Source of the DNA: AP-15 sp035503615
GTDB taxonomy: Bacteria > Pseudomonadota > Alphaproteobacteria > ATCC43930 > CGMCC-115725
Length of the DNA: 51,799 nt
Direction of reading: 5' to 3'
Assembly (NCBI GenBank): GCA_035503615.1
Contig: DATJTI010000015.1
Coordinates: 1 to 51,799 of the forward strand
Below the pieces are notes generated by a model. It had not been told where the DNA came from, did not search any database, and was given only the letters and a program-made list of their open reading frames with translations. Below, piece after piece: positions 1-8,021 of this stretch; positions within the stretch are counted from its first letter, which is position 1, and every line of letters begins with the position of its first letter. Made by a program: the position numbers and the translations under genes.

Positions 1-147
1 ACCGTCGAAGCGCTGCGGCCATTCGCGATCGGCCACATCATCACCGGCCATTGCACCGGCTGGCGGGCCTTGCATGCGCTCGCCAATGCGTTTGGCGACC
101 GGGTCAGCCAGTCGGCGGTCGGCACCACCTATCGCTTCGCCGCCTGA
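1..147 (+). CDS. MBL-fold metallo-hydrolase, C-terminal fragment
   Basis: The window opens inside a gene. Frame 1 is open from the first base to a TGA at 145-147 and encodes the last 48 residues. The fragment contains GHCTGWRAL followed by a GTTYRF-like tail, which resembles the C-terminus of metallo-beta-lactamase-fold proteins related to the archaeal 7,8-dihydropterin-6-yl-methyl-aminobenzene-phosphate synthase group. The metal-ligand motifs would lie upstream, outside the window, so catalytic competence cannot be judged. The next gene begins one base after the stop, which suggests co-transcription with the CobW GTPase. The family call is tentative because only the tail is visible. Confidence 0.6.
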   Translation, partial: TVEALRPFAIGHIITGHCTGWRALHALANAFGDRVSQSAVGTTYRFAA

Positions 148-148
148 C

Positions 149-1144
149 ATGCCCGCAACTGCCATGCCGCAAGCCGGGGACAGCACACGATTGCCGGTCA
201 TGATCGTCACCGGCTTTCTCGGCAGCGGCAAGACCACCCTCGTCAACCACATCCTGGCGCAGCCGCACGGGATCAGAATCGCGGTCATGGTCAACGAGAT
301 CGGCGACCTCGCGATCGACGGCGAGTTGATCACCGGCACCTCCGCGAGCATGGTCGAACTCGCCAATGGCTGCATCTGCTGCTCGATCAACAACGATCTC
401 TTTGATGCGGCGTTTCGCGTGCTGCGGTGCCAGCCGCCGGTCGACTATCTCGTCGTCGAGACCAGCGGGGTTGCCGACCCGCTGCCCGTCGCGCTGACAT
501 TTGTGCGCCCGGAACTGCGTCAGTCGATACGGGTCGATGCGATCACCGCGGTCGCCGATGCCGAGAGCTTCAGCCTCGACCATTTCGACAGCAAAGCCGC
601 GATCGCCCAATTGCGCTATGCCGATGTGGTCCTGCTCAACAAATGCGACCGGGTCGGCGATGCCGCGGCGACAGCGGTGGCGCAGCGGATCGGTGCGATC
701 GGCTCCGGCCGTGTCGTGCGCACGACGCAGGCGCAGGTGCCACTGCCGCTGATCTTGGGTACGGGCGTATTCGACGCCGACCGCCATGGCGGTTGCAGCG
801 CGGCCGGCCACGCGCATCTGGCCGGCGACGGCTTCGAAGCGGTGTCGTTCGCCAGCGACCGCCCATTCTCGGCCGAGCGGTTCCAGGACTTTCTCGAAGC
901 GCTCGGCGCCAATGTGTTTCGCGCCAAGGGGATCCTCGCGATCGACGGCAGCGCCGCGCGGCATGTCTTCCATCTGGTCGGCCGGCGGTTCACGCTTGAT
1001 CCGGTCCCGAACGCGCCGGCCCCGAACGCGCCGGCGCCCGGCAATCGCCTGGTGCTGATCGGCCGCGGGCTCGATGCCGCGGGACTGCGCGCCGGGCTCA
1101 CCGCCTGCCTCGCCGGCTCGCCTATAGCGGCTGCTCTGCAATAG
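149..1144 (+). CDS. CobW/P47K-family GTPase (metal-insertion chaperone type)
   Basis: A 331-residue G3E GTPase. Walker A GFLGSGKT is at residues 22-29, the family metal-binding motif GCICC at 74-78, and the guanine-specificity motif NKCD at 164-167. The C-terminal CobW domain follows. The ATG at 149 was chosen because it follows the previous stop by one base and sits just before the G domain; the frame is open further upstream only inside the neighbouring gene. Members load or traffic zinc, cobalt or nickel to client enzymes. The client cannot be read here, although the adjacent MBL-fold hydrolase is a possible metal recipient. A 15-bp in-frame tandem duplication at 1006-1035 gives PNAPA twice near the C-terminus. 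The gene converges on the DUF1275 gene with a 23-bp overlap of 3' ends. Confidence 0.9.
   Translation: MPATAMPQAGDSTRLPVMIVTGFLGSGKTTLVNHILAQPHGIRIAVMVNEIGDLAIDGELITGTSASMVELANGCICCSINNDLFDAAFRVLRCQPPVDYLVVETSGVADPLPVALTFVRPELRQSIRVDAITAVADAESFSLDHFDSKAAIAQLRYADVVLLNKCDRVGDAAATAVAQRIGAIGSGRVVRTTQAQVPLPLILGTGVFDADRHGGCSAAGHAHLAGDGFEAVSFASDRPFSAERFQDFLEALGANVFRAKGILAIDGSAARHVFHLVGRRFTLDPVPNAPAPNAPAPGNRLVLIGRGLDAAGLRAGLTACLAGSPIAAALQ
1006..1035 (+). repeat. 15-bp tandem duplication inside the CobW-family gene
   Basis: The unit CCCGAACGCGCCGGC occurs twice head to tail with no mismatch, at 1006-1020 and 1021-1035. It keeps the reading frame and duplicates a proline/alanine linker between the two parts of the C-terminal domain. 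It is one of several similar duplications in the window. Confidence 0.9.
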
Positions 1145-1805
1145 CAACCGACCACAGCAGCAGAGCGCTTGCGAGGCCGACCGGGACCCAGTCCACGACC
1201 GCGCCGATGCGCAGGGAGAGCGCGCCGGCGAGCGCTGCGCCCGCGATCAGCCCGAGCCACGGCACCGCCTGCTGCAGCCAAACCCAGCCGTCGGCACGGC
1301 CGATCGCAAAATCGCCGAGGCCCTGGCCAAACCGCACCAGGGTGCCGGTGACAAAGGTCAGATTGACCGGGATGTCGCCGGCGCGATGCATTGCCGAGTT
1401 CAAAATGCCCATCGCCAGCACCATCGGCTTTGTCGCCGTGTCCAGCGCCGCCGACATCGCCAGCAACATCACCACGACGGCCAGAACCGCGGTCAGATGC
1501 CGGCGCCCGAACAGATGCGAGAGGATCTGGCCGCCGGCCGCGCCGACCACGAACAGGCCGACCAGAACCAGGATCGCGCCGGCCTCGTCGAGCCGCCACC
1601 GGCCGGCTGCGAGTGCCATCTGCGTGCTGTTGCCGCTCATATACGAGACATAGAGATGCCCCAGCCGCAGAAACCCGATCCCGTCCACCATCCCGGCGAG
1701 TGCCGCCAACAGCACCGCGAGCGCCAGTCCGCGGCGCCGGTGGCCCGCCGGTCCGGGGCCAAGCTCGGTTCGCGGCTCAGCCAGGCGGCTCGTCGGCGCG
1801 CTCAT
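1122..1805 (-). CDS. DUF1275 (YoaK-type) membrane protein
   Basis: A 227-residue hydrophobic protein with about six predicted membrane segments. The first segment carries LAGMVDGIGFLRLGHLYVSY and is followed by MSGNSTQMAL, the signature of the DUF1275/YoaK family. Family members are inner-membrane proteins of unknown function. The start at 1805 places the family N-terminus correctly but overlaps the 3' end of the malic enzyme gene by 29 bp, so the two are probably co-transcribed and translationally coupled. A longer reading from 1847 would add an arginine-rich leader and looks unlikely. The 3' end overlaps the convergent CobW-family gene by 23 bp. Confidence 0.85.
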   Translation of the reverse strand: MSAPTSRLAEPRTELGPGPAGHRRRGLALAVLLAALAGMVDGIGFLRLGHLYVSYMSGNSTQMALAAGRWRLDEAGAILVLVGLFVVGAAGGQILSHLFGRRHLTAVLAVVVMLLAMSAALDTATKPMVLAMGILNSAMHRAGDIPVNLTFVTGTLVRFGQGLGDFAIGRADGWVWLQQAVPWLGLIAGAALAGALSLRIGAVVDWVPVGLASALLLWSVAIAEQPL

Positions 1806-3501
1806 AGCGCAGATAGCGGGGCGACCACATCTTGGCGCGGATCGCATCCTCGATCTGGTCGGTCTCGATCCCTTGGGTCAGTCCTTCGCGGTGCGCTTCT
1901 ATCGCGGTTGCCAGCGCTACCGCGAAGGCGACCTCGCGCAACGCCGTCACCGGTGGCAGCAGATTGCCATCGCGATCGGTCGCGGCCGGCGAGACCGCGG
2001 CCAGCGCCTTGGCGGCGGCGGCGAGCATCGTATCGGTGATGTGCCGCGCCTTGACCGCGACCGTGCCCAGCCCGAGACCGGGAAAGATGTAGGAATTATT
2101 GGTCTGATCGACCCGGAACCGCATATCGCCGCGGCGCAGCGGCGCAAACGGGCTGCCGGTGCCGATCACCGCCCGACCTTCGGTCCAGGTCTCGATGTCT
2201 TCGGGGATCGCCTCGGCGCGCGAGGTCGGATTGGACAGCGGAAATATGACCGGCCGGCGACAATTCTTGGCCATCGCCCGCACCACCCGCTCGGGGAAGC
2301 CGCCGGGCTCGCCGGAAACCCCGATCAGCACCGTCGGCCGGGCGTTACGCACGACGTCACAGAGCGAGATTTGGCCGGGATTGTCGAGGACCCAATCGGC
2401 GAGTGCTGCCCGCTGCTGCACAAAGGGCTGCTGGAACGGTGCAACATCGTTGCTGCCCTCGACGAGGAGCCCGCCGCGATCGACCATCCAGAACCGCGCC
2501 GCGGCGACCCGTTCGGGCAGCCCGGCCTCGACCATCATCCTGAGCAGCAGGCTCGCGATGCCGCACCCGGCCGAGCCGGCCCCGAGCACCGCGATGCGCT
2601 GCTCGGCAAGAGCAATGCCGGTGACGCGGATCGCCGATAACAGTGCGCCGGCCGCGACCGCCGCGGTGCCCTGGATGTCATCGTTGAACGTGCACAGCCG
2701 ATCGCGGTAGCGGGCCAGCAGGCGCGACGCATTGCTTTTGGCGAAGTCTTCCCACTGCACCAGCACGTGCGGCCAGCGGCGGGCAATGGCGCCGACCACC
2801 GCCTCGACAAACTCGTCATACTCGTTACCGCGCACCCGCTCGTGACGCCAGCCGAGATAGAGCGGATCGGCGAGCCGTTCGGCGTTGTCGGTGCCGACAT
2901 CGAGCATGATCGGCAGGGTCGTCGCCGGGTGCAGCCCGCCGCAGGCGGTGTAAAGCGCCAATTTGCCGATCGGGATGCCCATGCCGCCGGCACCCTGGTC
3001 GCCGAGACCGAGAATGCGCTCGCCATCGGTCAACACGATCGCCTCGACCAGGTCGAAGCGCGGATTGGCCAGGATCTGGTCGAGCCGATGGCGATGCGGC
3101 AGGCTCAGAAACACCCCGCGCGGCTTGCGGAACAGCTGGCTGAACTGCTGGCAGCCGGCACCGACCGTCGGCGTGTAGACGAGCGGCAGCAATTCCTCGA
3201 GATTCTGTTCCAGCAGCGCGAAGAACAGCGTCTCGTTGTTGTCGTGCAATTCGCGCAGGAACGCATAGCGTTCGAGATCGCTGGCAAAGCGGCGCAGCAC
3301 GGCCAGCCGGCGCGCCACCTGCTCCTCGATCGTGCCGATATGCGGCGGCAGGAGCCCGTGCAGGCCAAAGGCATCACGTTCTGCCTCGCTGAACGCGGTG
3401 CCCTTGTTCAAGAGCGGGTCGGACAGCAATTCCCAGCCGGTGCGTGACGTTCTCAGAACCCCGGTTTCGCTCGCTGCCGGCCCGCTTGCAGAGTAGGGCA
3501 T
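1777..3501 (-). CDS. maeA: NAD-dependent malic enzyme (oxaloacetate-decarboxylating)
   Basis: A 574-residue protein, the usual length for the large-subunit malic enzyme class. It converts malate to pyruvate, CO2 and NADH, linking the TCA cycle to pyruvate. Catalytic residues are present: Tyr109 in YTPTVG, Lys180 in GIPIGKL, and metal ligands Glu251 and Asp274/275 in FNDDIQGTA. A Rossmann motif GAGSAGCG lies at about 307-314. The N-terminal GWELLSDPLLNKGTAF block is typical of bacterial MaeA/SfcA. The ATG is the first codon of the conserved frame, 8 bp after the dienelactone hydrolase stop on the same strand, so 4250-1122 probably forms one minus-strand transcript. NAD rather than NADP specificity is inferred from subfamily, not from a diagnostic residue. 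Confidence 0.95.
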   Translation of the reverse strand: MPYSASGPAASETGVLRTSRTGWELLSDPLLNKGTAFSEAERDAFGLHGLLPPHIGTIEEQVARRLAVLRRFASDLERYAFLRELHDNNETLFFALLEQNLEELLPLVYTPTVGAGCQQFSQLFRKPRGVFLSLPHRHRLDQILANPRFDLVEAIVLTDGERILGLGDQGAGGMGIPIGKLALYTACGGLHPATTLPIMLDVGTDNAERLADPLYLGWRHERVRGNEYDEFVEAVVGAIARRWPHVLVQWEDFAKSNASRLLARYRDRLCTFNDDIQGTAAVAAGALLSAIRVTGIALAEQRIAVLGAGSAGCGIASLLLRMMVEAGLPERVAAARFWMVDRGGLLVEGSNDVAPFQQPFVQQRAALADWVLDNPGQISLCDVVRNARPTVLIGVSGEPGGFPERVVRAMAKNCRRPVIFPLSNPTSRAEAIPEDIETWTEGRAVIGTGSPFAPLRRGDMRFRVDQTNNSYIFPGLGLGTVAVKARHITDTMLAAAAKALAAVSPAATDRDGNLLPPVTALREVAFAVALATAIEAHREGLTQGIETDQIEDAIRAKMWSPRYLRYERADEPPG

Positions 3502-3509
3502 CGCGCGGC

Positions 3510-4250
3510 TCAGCCGAGGTGCCGTCGGTAGAGCGCGATCAGCCGCTCCCAGTGGCGCTCGGCTGCCGTTTTATCGTAGCACCAGCGCTGCGGGAAGGCG
3601 AAGCCGTGATGGACGTCGGGATAAAGCTCGATCTCGCCTTTGGTGCCGGCACGCTGAAACAGCCCGCGCAATTCCTCGACCATCGGCAGCGGCGCCAGTT
3701 CGTCGTGCTCGGCACAAGCGATATAGACTTCGCCGCCGATTTTGCCGAGCGACTGGTGCGGGCTCTCCTCGGCATCGCTGACGAGCCAGGTGCTGTAAAA
3801 CGAGGCGGCGGCGGCGACCCGTGCCGGATGGCGGGCCGCAGCGGCGAGTGCATAGGGGCCGCTCATGCAATAGCCATGCGCGCCGACCGGTCCCGGCCTG
3901 GCGGCGTGCTGCCGGTCGAGAAAGGCGAGCATCGCGCCGATATCGGCCATGACCGGCGGGATCGTCATCCGGGTGCGCACGGCGCGCATGCGTTCGCGTT
4001 CGGCACTGCCTTGCTCCAGCACGTCCGGCCCGAAAATCGTGTCGCGGCCGGCGCGATAATAAAGGTTCGGCAGCAGCACGAAATAACCGATCGTGGCGAG
4101 CCGCCGCGCCATGTCGCGCAATTCTTCGCGGATCCCCGGTGCATCCATCAGCATCAGCACGGCCGGAAACGGACCGCCGCGTTCGGGATGGGTGATAAAG
4201 GTCTCCATCGCCCCATCCGCGGTGGCGATGTCGACGGTCTGATCGATCAT
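3510..4250 (-). CDS. Dienelactone hydrolase-family alpha/beta hydrolase
   Basis: A 246-residue alpha/beta hydrolase. The nucleophile Cys128 sits in GYCMSG, the acid Asp183 in EHDELAP, and the His in PDVHHGF at about 214-215. Together they form the Cys-Asp-His triad of dienelactone hydrolases. Characterised relatives open lactone rings in chloroaromatic degradation, but many genomic homologues act on other esters or lactones and the substrate here is unknown. The start at 4250 was preferred over the upstream ATG at 4295 because family homology begins there (MIDQTVDIATADG). It lies upstream of malic enzyme on the same strand. No other aromatic-degradation genes are adjacent, so a catabolic role is not supported by context. 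Confidence 0.88.
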   Translation of the reverse strand: MIDQTVDIATADGAMETFITHPERGGPFPAVLMLMDAPGIREELRDMARRLATIGYFVLLPNLYYRAGRDTIFGPDVLEQGSAERERMRAVRTRMTIPPVMADIGAMLAFLDRQHAARPGPVGAHGYCMSGPYALAAAARHPARVAAAASFYSTWLVSDAEESPHQSLGKIGGEVYIACAEHDELAPLPMVEELRGLFQRAGTKGEIELYPDVHHGFAFPQRWCYDKTAAERHWERLIALYRRHLG

Positions 4251-4365
4251 CCAATTGTCTCCACGATTCGGGTCCGCGGTGACGGCCCGCATCACATTCC
4301 GGGATGAGCCGCACGCCCGAATGACCGCACCTCGCCCGCTTCCGGCTGGCCGCGCCCTTCAATCA

Positions 4366-4395
4366 GGCTGCTGCCAACCGGGCTGCTGCCGGTGC
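4366..4395. repeat. Imperfect 15-bp tandem duplication upstream of the hydrolase gene
   Basis: GGCTGCTGCCAACCG is followed immediately by GGCTGCTGCCGGTGC. The first ten bases match with a period of 15. It is intergenic, between the hydrolase start and the tRNA gene. Confidence 0.6.
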
Positions 4396-4429
4396 ACCCT
4401 ATATCGCGCGATCTCGCAGATGGAAGGGG

Positions 4430-4516
4430 TGGTGCGGGCGGTCGGAATCGAACCGACACTCTGTCACCAGAACTGGATTTTGAGTCCAGCGCGTCTACCA
4501 GTTCCGCCACGCCCGC
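4430..4516 (-). tRNA. tRNA-Leu (anticodon CAA)
   Basis: Read on the minus strand, the gene starts with acceptor strand GCGGGCG (4516-4510) and ends with its complement CGCCCGC followed by ACCA (4440-4430), so CCA is encoded. The anticodon arm is CTGGA-CTCAAAA-TCCAG, giving anticodon CAA for UUG codons. The T arm GTCGG-TTCGATT-CCGAC is intact. A variable arm longer than in class I tRNAs lies between them, as expected for leucine. The length is 87 nt with CCA. No integrase or att-like duplication was seen nearby. Confidence 0.95.
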
Positions 4517-4765
4517 CCAGCGTCCGCCCAGATCCTCCCGGCCTGTACCGCAAGTCGCCGGTCTGCCGCGATCCGTGCCGCGTCACGGTTTTGATCGCAT
4601 TCGACCGCCGGCCGCGCCGCAAAAATCATCCGTGGGCCCGCATTTCGCATGCTACACCGTCGCGTCGCCGATCGGGCGGCGCTCCGGCGCGCGGCGCGAC
4701 TATAGCCATGGCGCACGACGGGTCAACGCGGACGCCAACGTGCACGGGCACGAGGAGGAGATGGA

Positions 4766-5704
4766 ATGGCCGGGCGGATCAATCGGGCAGTCGAACTCCT
4801 GGCGCAGGACCAGGCCATCTACTATGTCGGCGGCCACAGCGGCCACCAGCTGACCCGAGCGCAGGGGCGCGAGGATGCCGGCACCTGGGCCGACTACATC
4901 AATGTCGGGATGGAGCACGGCGCGTTCGACATGGCGGGGTTGGCCGAATACATGACCGGGCTGGCCGAGGCGGGGCCGACCCGCTCGGGGCATCCGACCC
5001 CGGCGGTCATCGTCGAGGCGCCGGTCAACGGCACCGACGCCGCCAACGTGCGCTTCAATGCCTGGCAGTTCCGCCAGATCCTCGGCCGCGGTGTGCATGG
5101 CGTGCTGCTGTGTCAGGCAGAGACCGCCGAGGCGGTGCGCGCCTTTGTCGAAGCCTGCCGCTTCCCGCATCATTCGGCCGGGGTCGACCCGAGCCTGCCT
5201 ACGGCTCACGACCGTCTGCGCGGCGCGATCCGAGGGCCGGCGAATGGTCTCGGCATCGGCACCCGCGGCCGTGGCTCGGAAGCGACCGCGGCGGCGATCT
5301 GGGGCATTTCGGCCGAGGAATACATCGCGCGCTGCGAACCCTGGCCGCTCGACCCGAAGGGCGAATTGCTGCTCGGGGTCAAGCTCGAATCACCGGAGGG
5401 GATCGCCAATTGCGAGGCGATCCTGGCCACCCCGGGCCTCGGTTTCGCCGAGATGGGGCCGGGCGATCTCGGGCTCTCGCTCGGTTATGTGGCAGTGCCG
5501 CGCCAGCCCTATCCGGCGGAGATGGATGCGGCGCGTCGCCGCGTGCTCGCCGCCTGCCGCAAGAACCGGGTGGCGTTTCTCGAAACCTGCTCGCCCGAAG
5601 ATGTCGCGGCCCGGCTCGACGAGGGAGTGCGCGTCGTCGCCGGCCATCGCGAGGACACTGCCGGGATCGGCCGCGCCCATCAGCACCGCACAATGCCGGT
5701 GTGA
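4766..5704 (+). CDS. HpcH/HpaI aldolase-family protein
   Basis: A 312-residue TIM-barrel protein of the HpcH/HpaI family, class II metal-dependent aldolases and lyases acting on 2-oxo or malyl-type substrates. The family layout is visible: a His in MEHGAFDM (about residue 51), the metal ligand Glu208 in VKLESPEG, and Asp234 in GPGDLGLSLG. The long central insert of about 60 residues that precedes LLLGVKLES matches a subgroup often annotated as 4-hydroxy-2-oxovalerate or trans-2-decarboxylase-like aldolase, so the exact substrate is open. The ATG follows GAGGAG at 4751-4756. The gene stands alone between tRNA-Leu and a convergent small coiled-coil gene. Confidence 0.85.
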   Translation: MAGRINRAVELLAQDQAIYYVGGHSGHQLTRAQGREDAGTWADYINVGMEHGAFDMAGLAEYMTGLAEAGPTRSGHPTPAVIVEAPVNGTDAANVRFNAWQFRQILGRGVHGVLLCQAETAEAVRAFVEACRFPHHSAGVDPSLPTAHDRLRGAIRGPANGLGIGTRGRGSEATAAAIWGISAEEYIARCEPWPLDPKGELLLGVKLESPEGIANCEAILATPGLGFAEMGPGDLGLSLGYVAVPRQPYPAEMDAARRRVLAACRKNRVAFLETCSPEDVAARLDEGVRVVAGHREDTAGIGRAHQHRTMPV

Positions 5705-5758
5705 GCCGGGCCGGTGTAGATCGCTCGCGCGGCCTCCGCGGTCGGACGCAACATCGCG

Positions 5759-6070
5759 CTAATGCAATTTCAAGACGGCACCGAGAAGGGTCAGTCCGGC
5801 GGCAAACATGACACCCATGCGCACGGTGAGCCGCAGCGACATTCCTTCCATCCGCAGCGACAGGTTCTCGATCTTGGCTTCGAGGTCGCGGCGCAGCTCG
5901 TCGATCCCGGCCCGGAGGTCATCCTTCGTAACCCGAAGGTCTTCCTTTGTGACCAGCTCATTCATGATGAACGCCCGCGCCGCTTCGGCATGCGCCTCAG
6001 CCTGTTCCTGGGGAACGCCATGGTCGCGAAGGTGCTTCGCGTAGGCGAGACTGTCAAATGTGAACACCAT
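5759..6070 (-). CDS. DUF1640-like coiled-coil protein with C-terminal membrane anchor
   Basis: A 103-residue protein with three parts. An N-terminal helical head FDSLAYAKHLRDHGVP is followed by a charged coiled coil made of repeated KEDLR/KDDLR and LRRDLEAKIENL heptads at about 45-75. One hydrophobic segment, VMFAAGLTLLGAVLKL, closes the protein. This is the architecture of the DUF1640 family (related to mitochondrial CCDC90/MCUR1), common in alphaproteobacteria and of unknown function. The start at 6070 was chosen over 6223 because homology begins at MVFTFDSLAY. It is divergent from the luciferase-like gene at 6204. Confidence 0.8.
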   Translation of the reverse strand: MVFTFDSLAYAKHLRDHGVPQEQAEAHAEAARAFIMNELVTKEDLRVTKDDLRAGIDELRRDLEAKIENLSLRMEGMSLRLTVRMGVMFAAGLTLLGAVLKLH

Positions 6071-6203
6071 GGCTCTTCCTTGTGGCGCTGCGGCGACATC
6101 ATGGAAGGGTCGCGTCAAGCCGGTGTCCGTCGGGCGTGCTCGCGCTCCGCCGGGTCCCGAGCTAAACTTTCCGACGCGCCGAACACCCCGCGGGAGGAGC
6201 ATG

Positions 6204-7289
6204 ATGGAATACGGCCTGTTCACGATGCCCTCGCATCCGCCGGAGCGTCCTCTCTATGAGGGGCATCGCTGGGACCTCGACACATTGCGCTGGGCCGACG
6301 AGCTCGGCTTCTCCGAAGCGTGGATCGGCGAGCACCACACCGCACCCTGGGAGCCGCACCCCGCACCCGACCTCCTGATCGCGCAGGCGCTGCTGCAGAC
6401 AAAGCGGATCCGGCTTGCTCCCGGCGGGTTCCTGCTGCCCTACCATCATCCGGCCGAGCTCGCCCACCGGGTCGCGATGCTCGACCACATGGCCCAGGGA
6501 CGGCTCAATTTCGGCGTCGCCGCGAGCGGGCTGCCGAGCGACTGGGCGATGTTCAATGTCGACGGCAATGCCGGCCAGCATCGCGAGATGACCCGTGAGG
6601 CGCTCGATATCATCCTGAAGTTGTGGACCGAGGACGAGCCGTTCGACTATCCCGGCAAATACTGGAAGGTCAGCAAGACCGATTTGATGCTGCGCACGCT
6701 GCGGCCGCACATCAAGCCGCTGCAAAAGCCTTATCCGCCGATCGGCGTCGCCGGGGTCAGCAAGGGCTCGGATACGCTGAAGCTCGCCGGTGAGCACGGC
6801 TTTCTGCCGATGAGCCTAAACCTCAATCCGACCTATGTCGCCAGCCACTGGGATTCGGTGGAGGAGGGGGCACGGCGCAGCGGACGCACGCCCAAACGCG
6901 CGCAATGGCGGCTGGTGCGCGAGATCTTCGTCGCCGACAGCGACACCGAAGCGTGGCGGCTGTCGGTCGAGAGCATGATGGGTCGGATGATGCGGGAATA
7001 CTTCCTGCCGCTGTTGACCGATGTCGGTGTGATCGAGTTCCTCAAACACGATCCCGGCGTTGCCGACAGCGACATCACTCCCGAATACTGCGCCCGCCAC
7101 AATTGGCTGATCGGCTCGCCTTCAACGGTCGTCGAGAAGATCGAGCGGATGTATGACGAGGTCGGCGGGTTTGGCTCATTGCTGCTGTTCTGCTTCGACT
7201 ACAGCGCCAATCCGCGAGCCTGGCAGGAATCGATGCGGCTCCTGGCGCAGGAGGTCATGCCGAAAGTCGCCCATCTGTTGCCCGCTTGA
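6204..7289 (+). CDS. LLM-class flavin-dependent oxidoreductase (luciferase-like monooxygenase)
   Basis: A 361-residue bacterial-luciferase-fold protein. Features typical of the family are the N-terminal strand MEYGLFTMPSHPP, the active-site segment SEAWIGEHHT, the block RIRLAPGGFLLPYHHP, and the run LDHMAQGRLNFGVAASGLPSD. Members use reduced FMN or F420 to oxidise diverse substrates; this one most resembles FMN-dependent hydroxylases or monooxygenases annotated only by fold. The start is ambiguous between adjacent ATGs at 6201 and 6204; 6204 gives the better spacing from GGAGG at 6193-6197. A flavin reductase partner is not adjacent. The substrate cannot be assigned. Confidence 0.88.
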   Translation: MEYGLFTMPSHPPERPLYEGHRWDLDTLRWADELGFSEAWIGEHHTAPWEPHPAPDLLIAQALLQTKRIRLAPGGFLLPYHHPAELAHRVAMLDHMAQGRLNFGVAASGLPSDWAMFNVDGNAGQHREMTREALDIILKLWTEDEPFDYPGKYWKVSKTDLMLRTLRPHIKPLQKPYPPIGVAGVSKGSDTLKLAGEHGFLPMSLNLNPTYVASHWDSVEEGARRSGRTPKRAQWRLVREIFVADSDTEAWRLSVESMMGRMMREYFLPLLTDVGVIEFLKHDPGVADSDITPEYCARHNWLIGSPSTVVEKIERMYDEVGGFGSLLLFCFDYSANPRAWQESMRLLAQEVMPKVAHLLPA

Positions 7290-7330
7290 GCCGCGGCAGC
7301 CGTCGGACACCGCACGCGGGGTGGTGTCCG

Positions 7331-7693
7331 CTACAGCCCCGCCTCTCCGGGCAGGGGAGCGGTGCTCAGGATGGCGCGGAGCTGATCATTGCCGACCCGC
7401 CCGGCCATGCTGCGGCGATACTGATCATAGGCGCGCTGGCCGCCGACATAGATGCAATTACAGGCGATCGGGTCAGCATACATGTACTTGACGCTGCCGT
7501 TCGAGTCGCGCAGGACGAACTCGTGCGGCGGCAGCGCGTGCAAGGCCGCGACCCGCTCCGGGCTGTCTGCCTTTCTCTCGACAAAGCCGGCCTCGACGAG
7601 CAGGTCGCCGGTCGGCGCCGCTGCCGGGTTGGCGCAGCTGGCGGTCACTAACGCGATGGCAACCATCGAATAGGAAGATCGTCTCACCGGCAT
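7331..7693 (-). CDS. Small secreted lipoprotein of unknown function
   Basis: A 120-residue protein with a signal sequence and lipobox: MPVRRSSYSMVAIALVTASC, with the lipidated Cys at residue 20. The mature part contains ALPPHEFVLRD, VKYMYADPIACNCIYVGG and QAYDQYRRS-like segments, giving a short soluble domain with a CNC pair. It will be anchored in the outer or inner membrane by its lipid. No characterised family was recognised. The start at 7693 places the hydrophobic core next to the N-terminus; the longer reading to 7987 would bury it. It is divergent from the korCAB operon across a 328-bp gap. Confidence 0.7.
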   Translation of the reverse strand: MPVRRSSYSMVAIALVTASCANPAAAPTGDLLVEAGFVERKADSPERVAALHALPPHEFVLRDSNGSVKYMYADPIACNCIYVGGQRAYDQYRRSMAGRVGNDQLRAILSTAPLPGEAGL

Positions 7694-8021
7694 GCCTCCG
7701 GATGTTGGAAGGTCGCGACGATTCTGCGGCAACGTCGAGCGGTTCACGATAGCAAGATCGCCATCGGCGAAGACGGCTGAATGACAAGCGCGCGGTTGCG
7801 CCCCTCCCGGTGATGAGGCAAGCTGCCACACCAACGAGACCGAGGCGGTCGGCCCGCCAATATGCGCAAGGCAGACCGGGCGAGAACAACGATGACGACC
7901 GGCACGCGTCGGATTATAAGGCGGCGCCGATGCTTGGCCCAGCTGGCGATCGCACCGGGTGGGCGGCGGAGACGAGGATGAGGCCAAAGCGGGCGTCGTC
8001 CTGCCCGCCAGGAGGAGCCTA
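7694..8021. other. 328-bp divergent intergenic region upstream of the kor operon
   Basis: The region lies between the start of the minus-strand lipoprotein gene and the GTG start of the electron-transfer subunit, so it should hold promoters for both directions. Near 7913-7920 there is an AT-rich GGATTATAAGG that could be a -10 element for the plus strand, but no convincing -35 stands at the right distance. No hairpin terminator, riboswitch or small gene was recognised. A strong Shine-Dalgarno GGAGGAG sits at 8011-8017. Confidence 0.5.

Noticed and set aside
4430..4516. tRNA-Leu as an integration site for a genomic island
   Set aside because: No integrase, no direct repeat of the tRNA 3' end, and ordinary housekeeping-type genes on both sides.
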